Shown in pieces: positions 32,911 through 33,209 of a stretch of DNA of 33,209 bases; position 1 is the first letter of the stretch; each line of letters starts with the position of its first letter. The stretch lies in assembly GCA_934454035.1 (NCBI GenBank), contig CAKSFY010000012.1:1-33209 (forward strand), read 5' to 3'. Source of the stretch: an uncultured Clostridia bacterium (lineage in GTDB: Bacteria; Bacillota; Clostridia; UBA1381). A program made the position numbers and the translations under genes. The notes below the pieces were generated by a model. That model did not search any database and had not been told where the DNA came from. It was given only the letters and a program-made list of their open reading frames with translations.

Positions 32911-32981
32911 ATACTGCACGATTGATTTGTGACAGCCGGTAGTGCAAAACCACCAAATAGCAAAAAAAGTCGAAAAAAGTA

Positions 32982-33010
32982 TTGACAAAAGGGGTAAAAT
33001 GAGGTAGAAT
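32982..33010 (+). promoter_or_regulatory. rRNA-type promoter P1
   Basis: TTGACA (32982-32987), a 17-nt spacer and TAGAAT (33005-33010). About 6 nt later comes GCTGTC, the likely start. The stretch 32857-33209 contains no gene, only a terminator, the two promoters and an rRNA leader. Confidence 0.85.
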
Positions 33011-33078
33011 AAATAAGCTGTCACTTGAGAGAAGCGAGAGAGACAAAATAAAAAAATTGAAAAATTTTAAAAAAAGTC

Positions 33079-33107
33079 TTGACAAACGAATCAGAAAGTG
33101 ATATAAT
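33079..33107 (+). promoter_or_regulatory. rRNA-type promoter P2
   Basis: A consensus TTGACA (33079-33084), a 17-nt spacer and a consensus TATAAT (33102-33107), 97 nt downstream of P1 and followed by the same GCTGTC start. A short hairpin CTGTC/GACAG (33115-33130) would open the transcript. Confidence 0.92.
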
Positions 33108-33113
33108 AATAAA

Positions 33114-33209
33114 GCTGTCGAGAGAGACAGTAAAAATTGTACATTGAAAAATAAACAGTGCAGAGTTCTTGTCAGTGAACTAAGGTTCACAAAACTATGA
33201 GTTTTTTAT
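33114..33209 (+). other. Leader of a predicted 16S rRNA operon
   Basis: After P2 comes TGTACATTGAAAAAT (33138-33152), which resembles the boxA antitermination element of Firmicutes rRNA leaders. Two stems follow, GTGAAC/GTTCAC (33175-33190) and AAAACT/AGTTTT (33191-33205). The last bases, TTTTTTAT, are those that commonly precede GAGAGTTTGATCC at the 5' end of 16S rRNA. The 16S gene itself is therefore predicted to start at or just beyond the window edge. Confidence 0.75.

Noticed and set aside
33202..33209. 5' end of 16S rRNA inside the window
   Set aside because: Only the T-rich lead-in is present; the diagnostic GAGAGTTTGATCC is not in the given sequence, so no rRNA feature is claimed.

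Overview
The window looks like a chromosomal segment of a spore-forming, low-to-moderate GC Gram-positive bacterium of class Clostridia. The reasons are strong AGGAGG-type ribosome binding sites, frequent GTG and TTG starts, a GerM-like spore germination protein, Gram-positive lipoprotein signals on the ABC binding proteins, and the Firmicutes order frr-uppS-cdsA-dxr-rseP-ispG. Almost all of the DNA is ordinary housekeeping sequence. No phage, transposase, CRISPR array or tRNA was seen.

Layout. Positions 131-5865 (minus strand) hold xpt, then a four-gene BMP-type nucleoside ABC importer (lipoprotein, double ATPase, two permeases), suggesting purine uptake and salvage. Positions 6025-10621 (minus) hold gyrA, two tandem cyclophilins (one a lipoprotein, one cytosolic) and a double-GerMN protein. 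A divergent promoter pair separates gyrA from pyrH. Plus-strand genes then run pyrH, a repeat-filled gap, frr, uppS, cdsA, dxr, rseP, ispG and a 56-residue Cys-rich protein whose ATG overlaps the ispG stop. These cover ribosome recycling, undecaprenyl and CDP-diacylglycerol synthesis, the MEP pathway and intramembrane proteolysis.

Positions 17732-18284 are a non-coding cluster of structured repeats, followed by the most unusual part of the window: a tight three-gene cassette at 18285-22559. It encodes an ATP-grasp carboxylate-amine ligase, an aspartate/glutamate racemase, and a 784-residue fusion of a MurE-like ligase with an acetylglutamate-kinase (ArgB-like) domain. The first two genes recall the D-aspartate ligase and racemase pair that builds D-Asp cross-bridges in enterococci. 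The fused kinase has no obvious place in that scheme, so the cassette may make a modified peptidoglycan precursor or another amino-acid conjugate.

Positions 22709-27516 are a complete branched-chain amino acid ABC importer (livJHMGF). recG, rsmD, coaD and a coiled-coil protein follow. After them comes an orphan MsmX/UgpC-type sugar-importer ATPase behind an unusually dyad-rich upstream region. The window ends in two tandem rRNA-type promoters and a leader that stops about where a 16S rRNA gene should begin.

Both ABC importers carry a terminator-like hairpin directly after the binding-protein gene, a simple way to make more binding protein than permease. All assignments come from reading the sequence; no database search was run.
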